Shown piece by piece: positions 24,998 through 34,289 of a DNA stretch of 64,000 bases. The DNA is from an uncultured Methanomassiliicoccus sp. (GTDB lineage: Archaea; Thermoplasmatota; Thermoplasmata; Methanomassiliicoccales; Methanomassiliicoccaceae): the NCBI GenBank assembly GCA_905202485.1, contig CAJKRY010000001.1, positions 62,001 to 126,000 on the forward strand. Direction: 5' to 3'. Positions within the stretch are counted from its first letter, which is position 1. Each line of letters opens with the position of its first letter. The position numbers and the translations under genes were made by a program. The notes beneath the pieces were generated by a model that did no database searches, had not been told where the DNA came from, and saw nothing but the letters and a program-made list of their open reading frames with translations.

Positions 24998-25315
24998 TCA
25001 CTTTTTCTTCTTCTTTGATGTTCTGACTTTCTTCTCAGCAAGGCCGTTTCTTACGAGAAGATAGTTTCTCTCGTGAGTTTTTGCAATGTCTGCTGAATCG
25101 TAAATTTTAGCATAGCCATCGGTAGAGCATTTTCCATACTCAGAGTTCATGCGGGTAACTATTATGTTATCCTTTGGTGCTGAAAAGTTACTGGCCAATG
25201 CATCTTTAATGGCGTCGCGGTTAGGTGTTGATTCTCCGACATGAATCGCCTTGAACTTTACTTCAACGCGATGCATGAGCTTATTTTCAGTTTTATCAAT
25301 TATCTCTAACTTCAA
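24998..25315 (-). CDS. rps24e: 30S ribosomal protein S24e
   Basis: A 105-residue protein. It reads MKLEIIDKTENKLMHRVEV with TPNRDAIKDALASNFSAP, IVTRMNSEYGKCSTDGYAKIY and ERNYLLVRNGL, then a Lys-rich tail. These are S24e landmarks. Its start overlaps the stop of the upstream dephospho-CoA kinase gene by four bases, so translation is likely coupled. Confidence 0.95.
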   Translation of the reverse strand: MKLEIIDKTENKLMHRVEVKFKAIHVGESTPNRDAIKDALASNFSAPKDNIIVTRMNSEYGKCSTDGYAKIYDSADIAKTHERNYLLVRNGLAEKKVRTSKKKKK

Positions 25316-25869
25316 TTCAATTCCTCCATGGAATATAGTAAAGATTTTGCTCGGCCTGAAGAGGCTTCATTCACTTTCAGTAAAGCCATACCAACACCTG
25401 GTACGCCGTACATCAGGCATGAGCCAGTAGGAGCCATAGCTGCACAGGCCAAAGCAGCAAGGTCTTCTTCACCTTCGACTCTGATTTTTGTAGGGGCATC
25501 CCTGCCGAGAGCTGAACTGATTTCATTGATAAGCTCTGGAGTTATGAACCCTGCAGGGTTTTTAACAACTACTTCCTCGCCGCACAAGAGACTGAGCTTA
25601 GAGGAGAGGGGAGAGAAGGGTCTCCGCTCAGTCTTGAGGTCATAGATGATCAAATCTGGCTTGAAACCGTTGTCTAACAGAGTATATGATACAAAATCAC
25701 CGACAGACAACAATTTAACACAACCTTTTAGTTGAATTTTCAAATCTTCTAATTTTACCAATTCGCCAAAACCTGTACTAAGTTCACTTCTCATGTTTTC
25801 TGGAAGAGCCCATCCCTTAGCAGGGCACTGCAATTCAGCGCACCTTGAGGGCGAACTTTCCATTGACAT
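25312..25869 (-). CDS. GTP-dependent dephospho-CoA kinase (DUF359)
   Basis: A 185-residue protein of normal family length. Conserved segments are LLSVGDFVSYTLLDNGFKPD, LIIYDLKTERRP, VKNPAGFITPELI, VEGEEDLAALA and SCLMYGVPGVGMALL. DUF359 proteins of this kind were shown to phosphorylate dephospho-CoA with GTP, the last step of archaeal CoA synthesis. The gene sits in the transcription/ribosome operon between spt4 and rps24e, as in many euryarchaea, and overlaps both. Confidence 0.9.
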   Translation of the reverse strand: MSMESSPSRCAELQCPAKGWALPENMRSELSTGFGELVKLEDLKIQLKGCVKLLSVGDFVSYTLLDNGFKPDLIIYDLKTERRPFSPLSSKLSLLCGEEVVVKNPAGFITPELINEISSALGRDAPTKIRVEGEEDLAALACAAMAPTGSCLMYGVPGVGMALLKVNEASSGRAKSLLYSMEELN

Positions 25870-26020
25870 TTATTCCCATCCGTTCTGCGATCTTTGAATT
25901 GGTATGATCTAGAATCACTACATAGCCTTGCCATTCCTTGGAAGTGGCATTGCCGCATAGAGGGCAGGTCTCTTCTTCAGTCATGTAGCTGCAGTGTTTA
26001 CATGCACGCTGAACCTTCAT
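25835..26020 (-). CDS. spt4: Transcription elongation factor Spt4
   Basis: 61 residues. MKVQRACKHCSYMTEEETCPLCG carries the four zinc-binding cysteines, followed by SKEWQGYVVILDH, NSKIAERMGI and FALKVR, as in archaeal Spt4 (formerly RpoE2). It dimerises with Spt5 to keep RNA polymerase processive. The ATG overlaps the rpo7 stop. Confidence 0.95.
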   Translation of the reverse strand: MKVQRACKHCSYMTEEETCPLCGNATSKEWQGYVVILDHTNSKIAERMGINVNGKFALKVR

Positions 26021-26589
26021 TCTGCATCACCTGTAGTATCAGAAGGGCTATGGTCTTCTTCTAACCATTCGATTTTTCCGAGTCCAGGCTGCCTCATTGT
26101 GAGACCGATCTTGGATTCGCGCGGATTTCTTTCGTTTATGCTGAGTGCCACAATTCTTGCGCGCACCCTGTCTCCGACTTTAAGATCACGCTTGGTATCT
26201 TTACCGATGAGTCTACCATTGTCTTGATCTATGTCGATACGATCGTCCATTATCTGACTGACATGCAGTAAGCCGTCTAGAGGTCCAAATCTTACAAATG
26301 CACCGAACTTTAAAACTTCTACAACTGTACCTTCGATAACCTCTTGAAGAAGTGGACGGAACATAAGGGCATCATACTTAACATTCTGATAAACTGCCCC
26401 ATCTCCGTGGACTATGCGCCCAGGACCCACTTGCTCCACGTTGGTAATCAGTATGGTGTACGAGTTACCACTTTCCATGCTTCCCTCAAATGTTGCGCGG
26501 GTACTCTGATTGACGACCTCGTCGAGGTCTTCTCCCAACATCTCTGGGGGAATCCGTACTACCTTTTCCTTCGTAGTCAGCAAATACAT
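26017..26589 (-). CDS. rpoE: RNA polymerase subunit Rpo7 (RpoE)
   Basis: 190 residues. MYLLTTKEKVVRIPPEMLGE begins the family's tip domain; the S1 domain follows (EGTVVEVLKFGAFVRFGPLDG and GLLHVSQIMDDRIDID, with VGDRVRARIVALS). I chose the ATG at 26589, preceded by AGAGGATAT, because family members start MYxL; an ATG ten codons upstream is less likely. With Rpo4 it forms the stalk of the polymerase. It is the first gene of the cluster that runs on to S27ae. Confidence 0.95.
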   Translation of the reverse strand: MYLLTTKEKVVRIPPEMLGEDLDEVVNQSTRATFEGSMESGNSYTILITNVEQVGPGRIVHGDGAVYQNVKYDALMFRPLLQEVIEGTVVEVLKFGAFVRFGPLDGLLHVSQIMDDRIDIDQDNGRLIGKDTKRDLKVGDRVRARIVALSINERNPRESKIGLTMRQPGLGKIEWLEEDHSPSDTTGDAE

Positions 26590-26802
26590 AGCATATCCTC
26601 TGAACGATATGGTCCTCATGAATCAACTGTTATTTAAAACTAAGCGTCACCCAGAATACTAAAAATAACCTGGATGTCTGTGATTCTATCACATCATATT
26701 GATGCTTGAATATAAACAGATTGGCAGCCAAAATTTACCAATGAATCACTGAATATATAAGAAAAAAGGAAGGGGTTTGAGTTGTGCTTATAACAAACAT
26801 CT

Positions 26803-28983
26803 TTAGAATGTTCCAGTTACAAACACTACTGCAAAGACCAGAGAGATCGTAGACAGCAGTTTGACTAACACGTGAAGTGATGGTCCGGCTGTATCTTTGA
26901 ATGGATCTCCCACTGTATCTCCGACGACTGCTGCAGCGTGGGCTGGTGAGCCTTTTCCGCCGTGGTGTCCGTCTTCGATGTACTTCTTAGCATTATCCCA
27001 GGCTCCCCCTCCGTTGTTTAGGAGGATGGCCATCAGGATACCGGCAATTGTTGCAACCATCAGGAATGCACCGACTGCCTGAACTGCGATTACTCCGCCG
27101 TTGTCTGTACCGTAGTCATATGCATAGAACATCAGAAGTCCTAAGATGATAGGTGTCAGAACTGGCAGGATAGCCGGCAGAACCATGGTCTTGAGAGCAG
27201 ACTTTGTAGAGATATCTACGCAGCTTGCGTAATCTGGCTTGGAAGTTCCTTCCATAATGCCTGGATCTTCTTTGAACTGTCTGCGGACCTCTGTGATCAT
27301 TCCGCCGGCAGCTTTTCCTACAGCACGGATAGCCAGTGATGCAAATATGAACACTAACATAGCACCGAGAAGAGCTGCTACGAAGATCTGAGGCTGGGCA
27401 ATATTGACATCGAATACTTCAGAAAGTGAAGTGTTGAGTCCCATGTTGTTTCTTGCAATTACTACCTGCTCGAAGAATGCAGAGAATAGTAAGAATGCTG
27501 CAAGGGCTGCTGAACCCATGGCGTATCCCTTTGTAAGGGCTTTTGTTGTGTTTCCAACGGAATCCAGCTTGTCGGTTCTGTTACGAATTTCCTTCGGCTG
27601 ATTAGACATCTCGACGATACCGCCGGCGTTGTCGGTGATTGGTCCGAATGTATCCATAGCCAGCACGAATGTGGCTGTGACGAGCATACCGACTGTGGCA
27701 GCTGCCGTTCCAAATAGACCGAAAATGAATGACTGGTCTGGATGTCCAAGTAGGGTTGCTGCATCTGTTCCCAGAGCATATGATGCTAAGAGAGATATTG
27801 CAATAGCAATGATCGGCAGGACTGTGGTCTCAAGACCAACTGAGAAACCTGTAATGATGTTAGTTGCAGGTCCTGTTTCAGAAGCATCTGCAATTTCACG
27901 GACTGGACGGTAGCTTCCAGATGTATAATACTGAGTAATATACACAATAGCAATGGAAAGGATGATACCGATAATAGCGCACACGAAATACTGCCATGCT
28001 CCCAGCATGTAGTCAGTAATGAAATACAGACCTACGGCAGCGATAATTGCAGTAATGAAATAACCGCGGTTCAGAGCTTTCATCGGCTCTTCGTTTTCGT
28101 TTCTGAGCCTGACTGTAGCAATACCTACTAATGATGCAAGCAGACCAAAGGCGCATACTACTAACGGGAAGAATACCCAGAGGGGATCTCCAGTGTAAGC
28201 GTAAATTGCAGAACCCATAATCATTGCACCGATGTTCTCGGCAGCTGTGCTTTCGAATAAGTCAGCACCACGGCCTGCACAGTCTCCGACGTTGTCTCCT
28301 ACAAGGTCGGCAATCACAGCAGGGTTACGTGGATCGTCTTCAGGAATACCAGCTTCAACCTTTCCTACAAGGTCAGCACCGACATCTGCAGCTTTAGTGT
28401 AAATACCTCCGCCGAGCTGAGCGAATAATGCAGCAAATGAAGCACCAAATGCATAACCAGCGACTAAGTTCAGTGTGCTGGAGAACCATGCGGATTGAGA
28501 CTCAAAGTCGGAATCGTTGTTGAGCATGAACAGATACAGGAAGAAAATACCTGTAACACCGAGTAAGCTCAGAACAACTACAGCGAGACCGGATACGGCT
28601 CCACCGCGGAATGAAGTCAAAAGTGATTCATTCAATGATCTCCTTGCAGCGCTAGCAGTCCTGATGTTGGAGCTTACAGATACTCTCATTCCTATGTAAC
28701 CAGACAAGGATGAGAAAAATGCTCCAATCAGGAAGGCGATGCTGATCCTCCAGTCTAAAGCGACCAGAAGCACCGCTACTATAACGCTGATTATGGCGAT
28801 TGTCTTGTACTGACGGGCCAGATAGGCCATGGCTCCCTCGCGGATTGCATCTCCGATTACTTTCATTTCTGGAGTGCCTGTATCCTTACGCATAACCCAT
28901 TTTGTAAGGACACCCGCGACGATGAGGCCGATTATACCCGCAATTGGTACAAGATATACCAATGTGTCAATATCAACATTCAT
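26803..28983 (-). CDS. hppA: K+-independent membrane H+-pyrophosphatase
   Basis: A 726-residue, 16-helix pump. The substrate-binding segments DVGADLVGKVEAGIPEDDPR, NPAVIADLVGDNVGDCAGRG and VVGDTVGDPFKDTAGPS are intact. In the GNTTKALTKG segment a Lys (about residue 480) stands where K+-dependent enzymes have Ala, so this should be the K+-independent H+-pumping class. It couples pyrophosphate hydrolysis to export of protons. The minus-strand TATA (TTTATATATATAAAAAC) lies near 29020. It is divergent from a cation/proton antiporter. Confidence 0.95.
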   Translation of the reverse strand: MNVDIDTLVYLVPIAGIIGLIVAGVLTKWVMRKDTGTPEMKVIGDAIREGAMAYLARQYKTIAIISVIVAVLLVALDWRISIAFLIGAFFSSLSGYIGMRVSVSSNIRTASAARRSLNESLLTSFRGGAVSGLAVVVLSLLGVTGIFFLYLFMLNNDSDFESQSAWFSSTLNLVAGYAFGASFAALFAQLGGGIYTKAADVGADLVGKVEAGIPEDDPRNPAVIADLVGDNVGDCAGRGADLFESTAAENIGAMIMGSAIYAYTGDPLWVFFPLVVCAFGLLASLVGIATVRLRNENEEPMKALNRGYFITAIIAAVGLYFITDYMLGAWQYFVCAIIGIILSIAIVYITQYYTSGSYRPVREIADASETGPATNIITGFSVGLETTVLPIIAIAISLLASYALGTDAATLLGHPDQSFIFGLFGTAAATVGMLVTATFVLAMDTFGPITDNAGGIVEMSNQPKEIRNRTDKLDSVGNTTKALTKGYAMGSAALAAFLLFSAFFEQVVIARNNMGLNTSLSEVFDVNIAQPQIFVAALLGAMLVFIFASLAIRAVGKAAGGMITEVRRQFKEDPGIMEGTSKPDYASCVDISTKSALKTMVLPAILPVLTPIILGLLMFYAYDYGTDNGGVIAVQAVGAFLMVATIAGILMAILLNNGGGAWDNAKKYIEDGHHGGKGSPAHAAAVVGDTVGDPFKDTAGPSLHVLVKLLSTISLVFAVVFVTGTF

Positions 28984-29038
28984 AATCAGAACCTTCTTCA
29001 GGGGTTTGAGGTCGTATTATAGTTTTTATATATATTGG

Positions 29039-29069
29039 TTGCTGACAGTAATTTTAGGATATTCAGCAA
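29039..29069 (-). promoter_or_regulatory. Inverted repeat upstream of the H+-PPase promoter
   Basis: TTGCTGA and TCAGCAA are perfect 7-nt arms with a 17-nt spacer, just upstream of the hppA TATA region. A second short hairpin (TCTCA/TGAGA, 29074-29089) follows. Possible operator; no regulator is suggested. Confidence 0.35.
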
Positions 29070-29257
29070 TAATTCTCACTAAAATGAGACAATCACCGGT
29101 TAATCAACGAAAATCGCATTCGAGATCTCTGCAAGCTTAACAAATATATGATTATAATATATATTAATAATGACAATAAATAAATATGTTTAAATACTAA
29201 AAATAGCTTAGTGAAATCTGGCTCGAGGGAGTAACTGATGTCAGGACCAGGGTGATT

Positions 29258-31012
29258 ATGGAAGAAGCCGTGCTGCTTGTAAATATAACATATCTGCTTT
29301 TGATAGCAGGCGTATGCTCGATAATTTTCTCTAAACTAAAAATGCCTGCGATCATTGGATATTTAGCAGCCGGTATAATTCTGGCAAATTATTGGAATGG
29401 GACTTCTGAATCCACTGAAGTTATCGTTTCGATACTCGCGGATATGGGACTTGTCCTCCTGATGTTCTTTATCGGACTTGAACTGAATCTGCAGAAACTC
29501 AAGAAAAGCGGCATGTTTGTCGTAATGGTCGCTGTGATTCAGCTGCCGCTGATGCTCATTGCGGGTTATCTTGCTGGCATAATGATGGGTTGGGACATGG
29601 TGCAGTCAATATTTCTAGGTGCCGTGATCTCAGGATCCAGTACGGCTGTTATCGCTGCTGTCCTCAAAGAACAGGAACGCATAGACAAAGATACGGCTGA
29701 AACAATCATTCTGATTACAGTCATGGAAGATATCGGCCAGGTTCTGATTTTAACTATGGCTGCACCGCTCTTGGTAGGAGATACTCCTGCCTTAGGATCA
29801 ATTATCAGCATGATAGTTGCCATTGTGGTGTTCATTGCTGCAAGTATCGGCATAGGCCTTATTTTCATACCAAGAATCTTGGACTGGATAGGAAAGAAAA
29901 TTTCCTCTGAAGTTCTGCTTATCGTCGCCATAGGCCTGTGTTTCGCAATGGCTCTGCTCTCGACAAAGATAGGGCTGTCTATGGCAATCGGTGCTTTCAT
30001 TATGGGAGTTATCGTGTCCCAGTGCAAATTCTCCCATGATATCATGGCAAAAACTGAGCCTATGAAAGAGCTGTTTATGGCCATTTTCTTCATATCAATC
30101 GGATTGGAGATTGTTCCGTCTGAACTGCTGGATAATATTCCTCTCATACTAATTATCTTCGGAGTGTTTGCAATCGCTAAAATATCCACGGTCCTGCTGG
30201 CCTACCTGCTGGGAAACAGGGGTCTGAGAATCAGCTTCATGTCAGCCGTGAGTCTTGTAGCAATGGGTGAGTTCGCATTCATTATCGCTAAAACAGCTTT
30301 AGACGCCGGTGTTGTCGGACAGGATTTCTATTCTGCGGTGATAGGAGCTGCGCTGGTATCGATGGTAGTGCTGCCTCTGCTATCTAAAAATTCATTCAAA
30401 ATATATGATAAAGTGTCAGCGAAAGCTCCTGCATCAGTGCACAACGCCGTCGCCAAAATGTCCTGTGCCAGAAGCGATGCCTATGAAAGGGCAAAATCGT
30501 CCAAGCAGTCTGCTTCGATTGTCCGGTCCAAACTGATAATGATTTATATTGACCTTGTGGTAATCGCAGCTATTGAGATTGCATTCTATTTCATATCTCC
30601 GTATATCTACGAAAACCTTGATCCTCTGCTTCCTGGAACCATCCACATAGCCAACTCAATCTCAATGATTGCCAACTTCTTGATACTGCTTCCACCAATA
30701 ATCAACTTAGTTCACAATTTGAAGTTGATAGACGAAATAATGGTAGAAGGAGGCAAGAAGCAGCGTCATCAGGCAGAATGCTATGACTCTAGCATATATG
30801 AGAAATTCATGAAGCTGAGCAGCATCCTGCTGATACTCACCATCGATTTCCTTGTGTTGCTGATTATACCGAATCCGCTCCTGCTCTGGGAACAGATTGC
30901 TGTGATACTCATATGCTTCATTGTTTTCGTAGCTTTACTGATCAGAGGGCTTCCAAGAGGAAGATATGCCGCGGCCAATGAAAAGATCTCAAGTAAGATC
31001 AAAAAGAAGTGA
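29258..31012 (+). CDS. CPA2-family cation:proton antiporter (KefB-like)
   Basis: 584 residues. The first about 380 form the 12-13-helix Na+/H+-exchanger domain (MPAIIGYLAAGIILANY, FIGLELNLQKLKKSG, VISGSSTAVIAAVLKEQE, ITVMEDIGQVLIL, AMGEFAFIIAKTALDAG). A charged linker (about 385-425) leads to about four more C-terminal helices rather than the RCK/TrkA-N domain found in many KefB proteins, so nucleotide gating is not expected. It could extrude Na+ or K+ using the proton gradient made by the neighbouring PPase. ATG 29258 follows AGGGTG. Confidence 0.85.
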   Translation: MEEAVLLVNITYLLLIAGVCSIIFSKLKMPAIIGYLAAGIILANYWNGTSESTEVIVSILADMGLVLLMFFIGLELNLQKLKKSGMFVVMVAVIQLPLMLIAGYLAGIMMGWDMVQSIFLGAVISGSSTAVIAAVLKEQERIDKDTAETIILITVMEDIGQVLILTMAAPLLVGDTPALGSIISMIVAIVVFIAASIGIGLIFIPRILDWIGKKISSEVLLIVAIGLCFAMALLSTKIGLSMAIGAFIMGVIVSQCKFSHDIMAKTEPMKELFMAIFFISIGLEIVPSELLDNIPLILIIFGVFAIAKISTVLLAYLLGNRGLRISFMSAVSLVAMGEFAFIIAKTALDAGVVGQDFYSAVIGAALVSMVVLPLLSKNSFKIYDKVSAKAPASVHNAVAKMSCARSDAYERAKSSKQSASIVRSKLIMIYIDLVVIAAIEIAFYFISPYIYENLDPLLPGTIHIANSISMIANFLILLPPIINLVHNLKLIDEIMVEGGKKQRHQAECYDSSIYEKFMKLSSILLILTIDFLVLLIIPNPLLLWEQIAVILICFIVFVALLIRGLPRGRYAAANEKISSKIKKK

Positions 31013-32455
31013 TTACTTGAGGCTTAATTCCTTTTCTGTTATGTCTAAAATCGTCTTCTGGGACTGCAGCCTGGCGCTCTGTTTATCGTTGGAATCAATG
31101 ATGAACCACGGAGCATGTGGCTGAGAAGTCCTCGCAATCATTTCATCAATTGCTGCGGTGTAATCATCCCATTTTTCTCTTGCCAGCCAGTCATCGTTAG
31201 AGATTTTCCAGTTCTTCAAAGGATTATCTACGCGTTCAATGAATCTCTGCAGCTGCTCTTCTTTTGTAATCTCCAGCCACATCTTGATCAGAATAGTATT
31301 GTCATCAACCATTGACTTTTCAAACTCATTTATTTCTCGGTATGCTCTGCGCCAATCCTGTTCGGGTGTGATCTTATCTACTCTTTCTACGAGAACTCTC
31401 CCATACCATGAACGGTCAAATATCGAAATATGGCCCTTTTCAGGCAGCCCAAGATAGAATCTCCAAAGATAGTGGTGAGAGATTTCCACATCGTTGGGAG
31501 CGCCCGTTGGCACAACCTGATATGTTCTGGGATTAAGGGACTGAGTTATTCTAAGAATGTTTCCTCCTTTTCCAGCCGCATCTCTTCCCTCAAAGACCAA
31601 TACCAAAGGTCTCCTCTGGCGGTACAGTTCCATCTGGATTTTTTTCAGCCTCTGCTGATACTTTTCCAGTTTAGAATGGTAGGTATCAGAGCTTAACTTC
31701 GGATATGCCGGCGTGCTCTGAATTGCGGGATACTCCATCTTACAGTATCCGCCGTCTGATGCCACACCATTCAGATCCAATGCAGATTCCATACGGTTTG
31801 CTACAGTCTTGAGAACTTTCAGAGTTGCAAATTCCTCATCGGCAGATTCGACAATCGTCCACGGGGCCAGTGGAGTCTCGGTGGCGGTGATCATTTTGTC
31901 GATGATCGGCACATACTGCTTCTGCCTCTTTATCAGTTCCAGATCATCTTTCACCAGCCCGCAGACTTCTTCGTCTGTGGGGCTCCTGTCTGCATCTTGA
32001 ACATGCAGGAAGAGCTTAATTATCACGACACCGCTGTCAGCAAGCTGCCGTTCGAATGTGTTTATTTCCTTCACATCTTTGATGATGATGCTTTCCATCC
32101 CCGCATCCATAGACCTGGCGGCCGATGAGGAATACCAGGAACGGTCAAAAATTGTTATTCTGCCTTTAGCTGGCGTCTTTATCCAGAATCTCCAGAGAAA
32201 AGAATGCTTGGATTCTTCCGGGCTTGACGGTCCGATATTGTAATAATCAAACCCGCGGGGATCCAACGGAACGAGAAGCTGGTTAATCACTTTAGCCATC
32301 AGAGCCGGTTCCCAGCCCTCAAAAAGGATTATCACAGGAATCTGAGCCCTTCTGAGTCTGCGCTGCAGCTCTCCGAGCTGAGTTCTGAGGTCCGGGAGCT
32401 GTTTCGCAAACTCTCCTTTTTTAAGTTTCTTGGTTAGGTCTAGGTTCTGAAGCAT
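31013..32455 (-). CDS. Two-domain PPK2 (polyphosphate:AMP phosphotransferase type)
   Basis: 480 residues holding two PPK2 domains. The C-terminal one has an intact P-loop (FEGRDAAGKGGN) and lid/Walker B region (ISIFDRSWYGRVLVERVD). The N-terminal one has lost the loop (ILFEGWEPALMAKV), although RITIFDRSWYSSS is kept, so only the second is likely catalytic; that is the pattern of class II PPK2, which phosphorylates AMP to ADP with polyphosphate. ATG 32455 lies about 31 nt after a TATA-like ATTAATATTA. It is convergent with the antiporter (stop codons adjacent) and two genes from the H+-PPase. Confidence 0.9.
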   Translation of the reverse strand: MLQNLDLTKKLKKGEFAKQLPDLRTQLGELQRRLRRAQIPVIILFEGWEPALMAKVINQLLVPLDPRGFDYYNIGPSSPEESKHSFLWRFWIKTPAKGRITIFDRSWYSSSAARSMDAGMESIIIKDVKEINTFERQLADSGVVIIKLFLHVQDADRSPTDEEVCGLVKDDLELIKRQKQYVPIIDKMITATETPLAPWTIVESADEEFATLKVLKTVANRMESALDLNGVASDGGYCKMEYPAIQSTPAYPKLSSDTYHSKLEKYQQRLKKIQMELYRQRRPLVLVFEGRDAAGKGGNILRITQSLNPRTYQVVPTGAPNDVEISHHYLWRFYLGLPEKGHISIFDRSWYGRVLVERVDKITPEQDWRRAYREINEFEKSMVDDNTILIKMWLEITKEEQLQRFIERVDNPLKNWKISNDDWLAREKWDDYTAAIDEMIARTSQPHAPWFIIDSNDKQSARLQSQKTILDITEKELSLK

Positions 32456-32626
32456 TGTATAAGACGAGTGCACTCTTTACTAATATTAATGTCTGAAGAA
32501 TAATGAACTACTGCATTTGTATGGCCGCGGGTGCGCACATGTAGTCCATTTAATACTGCTGCACTAAAATCACATCACTGGACAATTAAATTTTCTGAGA
32601 TCATATACAGCCTAAAACAGATTATA

Positions 32627-32663
32627 ATAATGGTAGCGCATTACCTTTACGTTCAAGGGTTCG
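32627..32663 (+). other. tRNA-Gly-like remnant
   Basis: ATGGTAGCGCATTACCTT is followed by TACG and TTCAAGGGTTCGAAT. The first part resembles the D arm and 5' anticodon stem of tRNA-Gly, and the last the T arm, but the anticodon loop, the 3' anticodon stem and both acceptor strands are missing. It lies immediately before a thymidylate-kinase-like gene and may simply be a chance match or a relic. Confidence 0.25.
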
Positions 32664-32664
32664 A

Positions 32665-33240
32665 ATGAAATGGATAGCTATTGAGGGCACTGACGGTTCC
32701 GGCAAAAATACAATCGCAGAGTGGATTAAAGAGTTGTACGCCTCAAAAGGCAGCAGTGTAGAAATTTTCATTCACCCGTCTGAAAGATTTGCAGGAAAAT
32801 GCATGAAATCCTGCCTGCAGGGAAATGGTGTAAAATACCATCTTTCCGTGTTTTTCTTTATCTTGGATCTTTTGACTTCTTTATCAAAAATCAAAAGATG
32901 CCAAGCAGACGTTGTGATTTTTATTAGATATGCCATGAGTGCAGCATACCTGCCTCCTAAACTGGTAAAGCCCTGCTACAAATTCCTGACAAACCTGTTC
33001 CCAACACCGGATGAACTGCTGTTTGTAGACATTGACCCGAAGACCGCCATGAACCGAATTCATATGAGAAATGAAGAATGGGAGATGTTCGAAACAGAAG
33101 AAAGCATTTCAGACATTAGAAAAAAGATGATATCTATATCTGAAGGCTGGGATGTTGTCAATAACAGTCTGGATTTAGAAACAACATACAGGCAGCTGGA
33201 AAAATTGGTAGATGCCTGGAATTTCAAGAAGATTTGTTGA
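32665..33240 (+). CDS. Thymidylate-kinase-like P-loop kinase
   Basis: A 191-residue protein. The P-loop is IEGTDGSGKNTIAEW, with Asn in place of the usual Ser/Thr after GK. The DR(Y/S) motif is changed to FIRYAMSAAY, and a lid-like region (HMRNEEWEMFE) follows. It resembles thymidylate kinases but the altered motifs mean dTMP specificity is not assured; it may phosphorylate another nucleotide or be a divergent paralogue. It is followed 33 nt later by the deoxyhypusine synthase gene. Confidence 0.7.
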   Translation: MKWIAIEGTDGSGKNTIAEWIKELYASKGSSVEIFIHPSERFAGKCMKSCLQGNGVKYHLSVFFFILDLLTSLSKIKRCQADVVIFIRYAMSAAYLPPKLVKPCYKFLTNLFPTPDELLFVDIDPKTAMNRIHMRNEEWEMFETEESISDIRKKMISISEGWDVVNNSLDLETTYRQLEKLVDAWNFKKIC

Positions 33241-33276
33241 AGCAATAGATAACCTTTTTAGCAACCCTAGCGCTTG

Positions 33277-34227
33277 ATGGTTCTGATGAATACTAAAAAG
33301 CCTGTAGTTGATATTAAAATCGGCGGGGCAATGACTGTTAACAACCTCATAACCCAGATGAGCAATTGCGGAGGATTCACAGCAAAAAAACTGTCTGATG
33401 CTGTGGACATCACTGAAAAAATGCTTAAGAAGAAGGACTGCACAGTTTTCCTTTCTTTCCCTGCCTGCATAATGGCCACCGGAACAAGGGGAGTAATTAT
33501 TGAATTGGTAAAGCGCGGTCTTGTTGATGTAATCATTACTACCTGCGGAACACTAGACCATGATCTGGCTAGAACATGGAAAAAATACTACCATGGTGAG
33601 TTTATCATGGATGACGCCAAACTGTATGACGAGGGAATCAACAGACTGGGAAATGTCCTGGTTCCTAACTCAAGCTACGGACTCATTCTTGAAAAGAAAA
33701 TGCAGCCGATGCTGAAAAAGATCCTCAAAGACCGCAATTCAATCTCCACCAGAGAACTGATAGATCAGGTGGGTGCAATGGTCAACGATGAGAGTTCATT
33801 GTTATACTGGTGCCACAAAAACAATGTGCCGATATTCGTGCCTGGAATCACAGACGGATCATTCGGAAGCCAGGTATGGATGTACTGGCAAGAACACCGC
33901 GATCTTCACATTAATCTCTTCCAGGATGAGCAGGATCTCATGGATATGGTATTTGATGCTAAAGAATCCGGAGCCATCATGATCGGTGGAGGGATTTCAA
34001 AGCACCACACTATCTGGTGGAACCAGTTCAGAGGAGGACTTGACCACGCTGTGTATCTTACTACTGCTGAAGAGTACGATGGATCACTCTCAGGAGCTAG
34101 AGTAAGAGAAGCTGTTTCATGGGGAAAAGTCAAAGCTGCAGCAGATTACATGACTGTGGAAGGAGATGCTACAATCACTCTTCCGATTATAATTTCTGCA
34201 GTTCTGGAAAGAATGGATTCTGAATAA
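33277..34227 (+). CDS. dys: Deoxyhypusine synthase
   Basis: A 316-residue protein of normal length. Landmarks are SNCGGFTAKKLSDAVDI, FLSFPACIMATGTRG, DVIITTCGTLDHDLARTW, NNVPIFVPGITDGSFGSQVW and GGGISKHHT, whose Lys is the catalytic residue that forms the enzyme-imine intermediate. It transfers the aminobutyl group of spermidine to a lysine of aIF5A, using NAD+. It starts at ATG 33277 (TTG 33274 is also open). Confidence 0.95.
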   Translation: MVLMNTKKPVVDIKIGGAMTVNNLITQMSNCGGFTAKKLSDAVDITEKMLKKKDCTVFLSFPACIMATGTRGVIIELVKRGLVDVIITTCGTLDHDLARTWKKYYHGEFIMDDAKLYDEGINRLGNVLVPNSSYGLILEKKMQPMLKKILKDRNSISTRELIDQVGAMVNDESSLLYWCHKNNVPIFVPGITDGSFGSQVWMYWQEHRDLHINLFQDEQDLMDMVFDAKESGAIMIGGGISKHHTIWWNQFRGGLDHAVYLTTAEEYDGSLSGARVREAVSWGKVKAAADYMTVEGDATITLPIIISAVLERMDSE

Positions 34228-34289
34228 ATCCTTCCTTCAAACCTTTTTTTAAATTCCCTTAAATAGGCTGTACTCTCATAATTCACAGA

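Noticed and set aside
29566..30189. 207-codon frame opposite the antiporter gene
   Set aside because: It is the antisense shadow of the membrane helices and lacks any protein family features.
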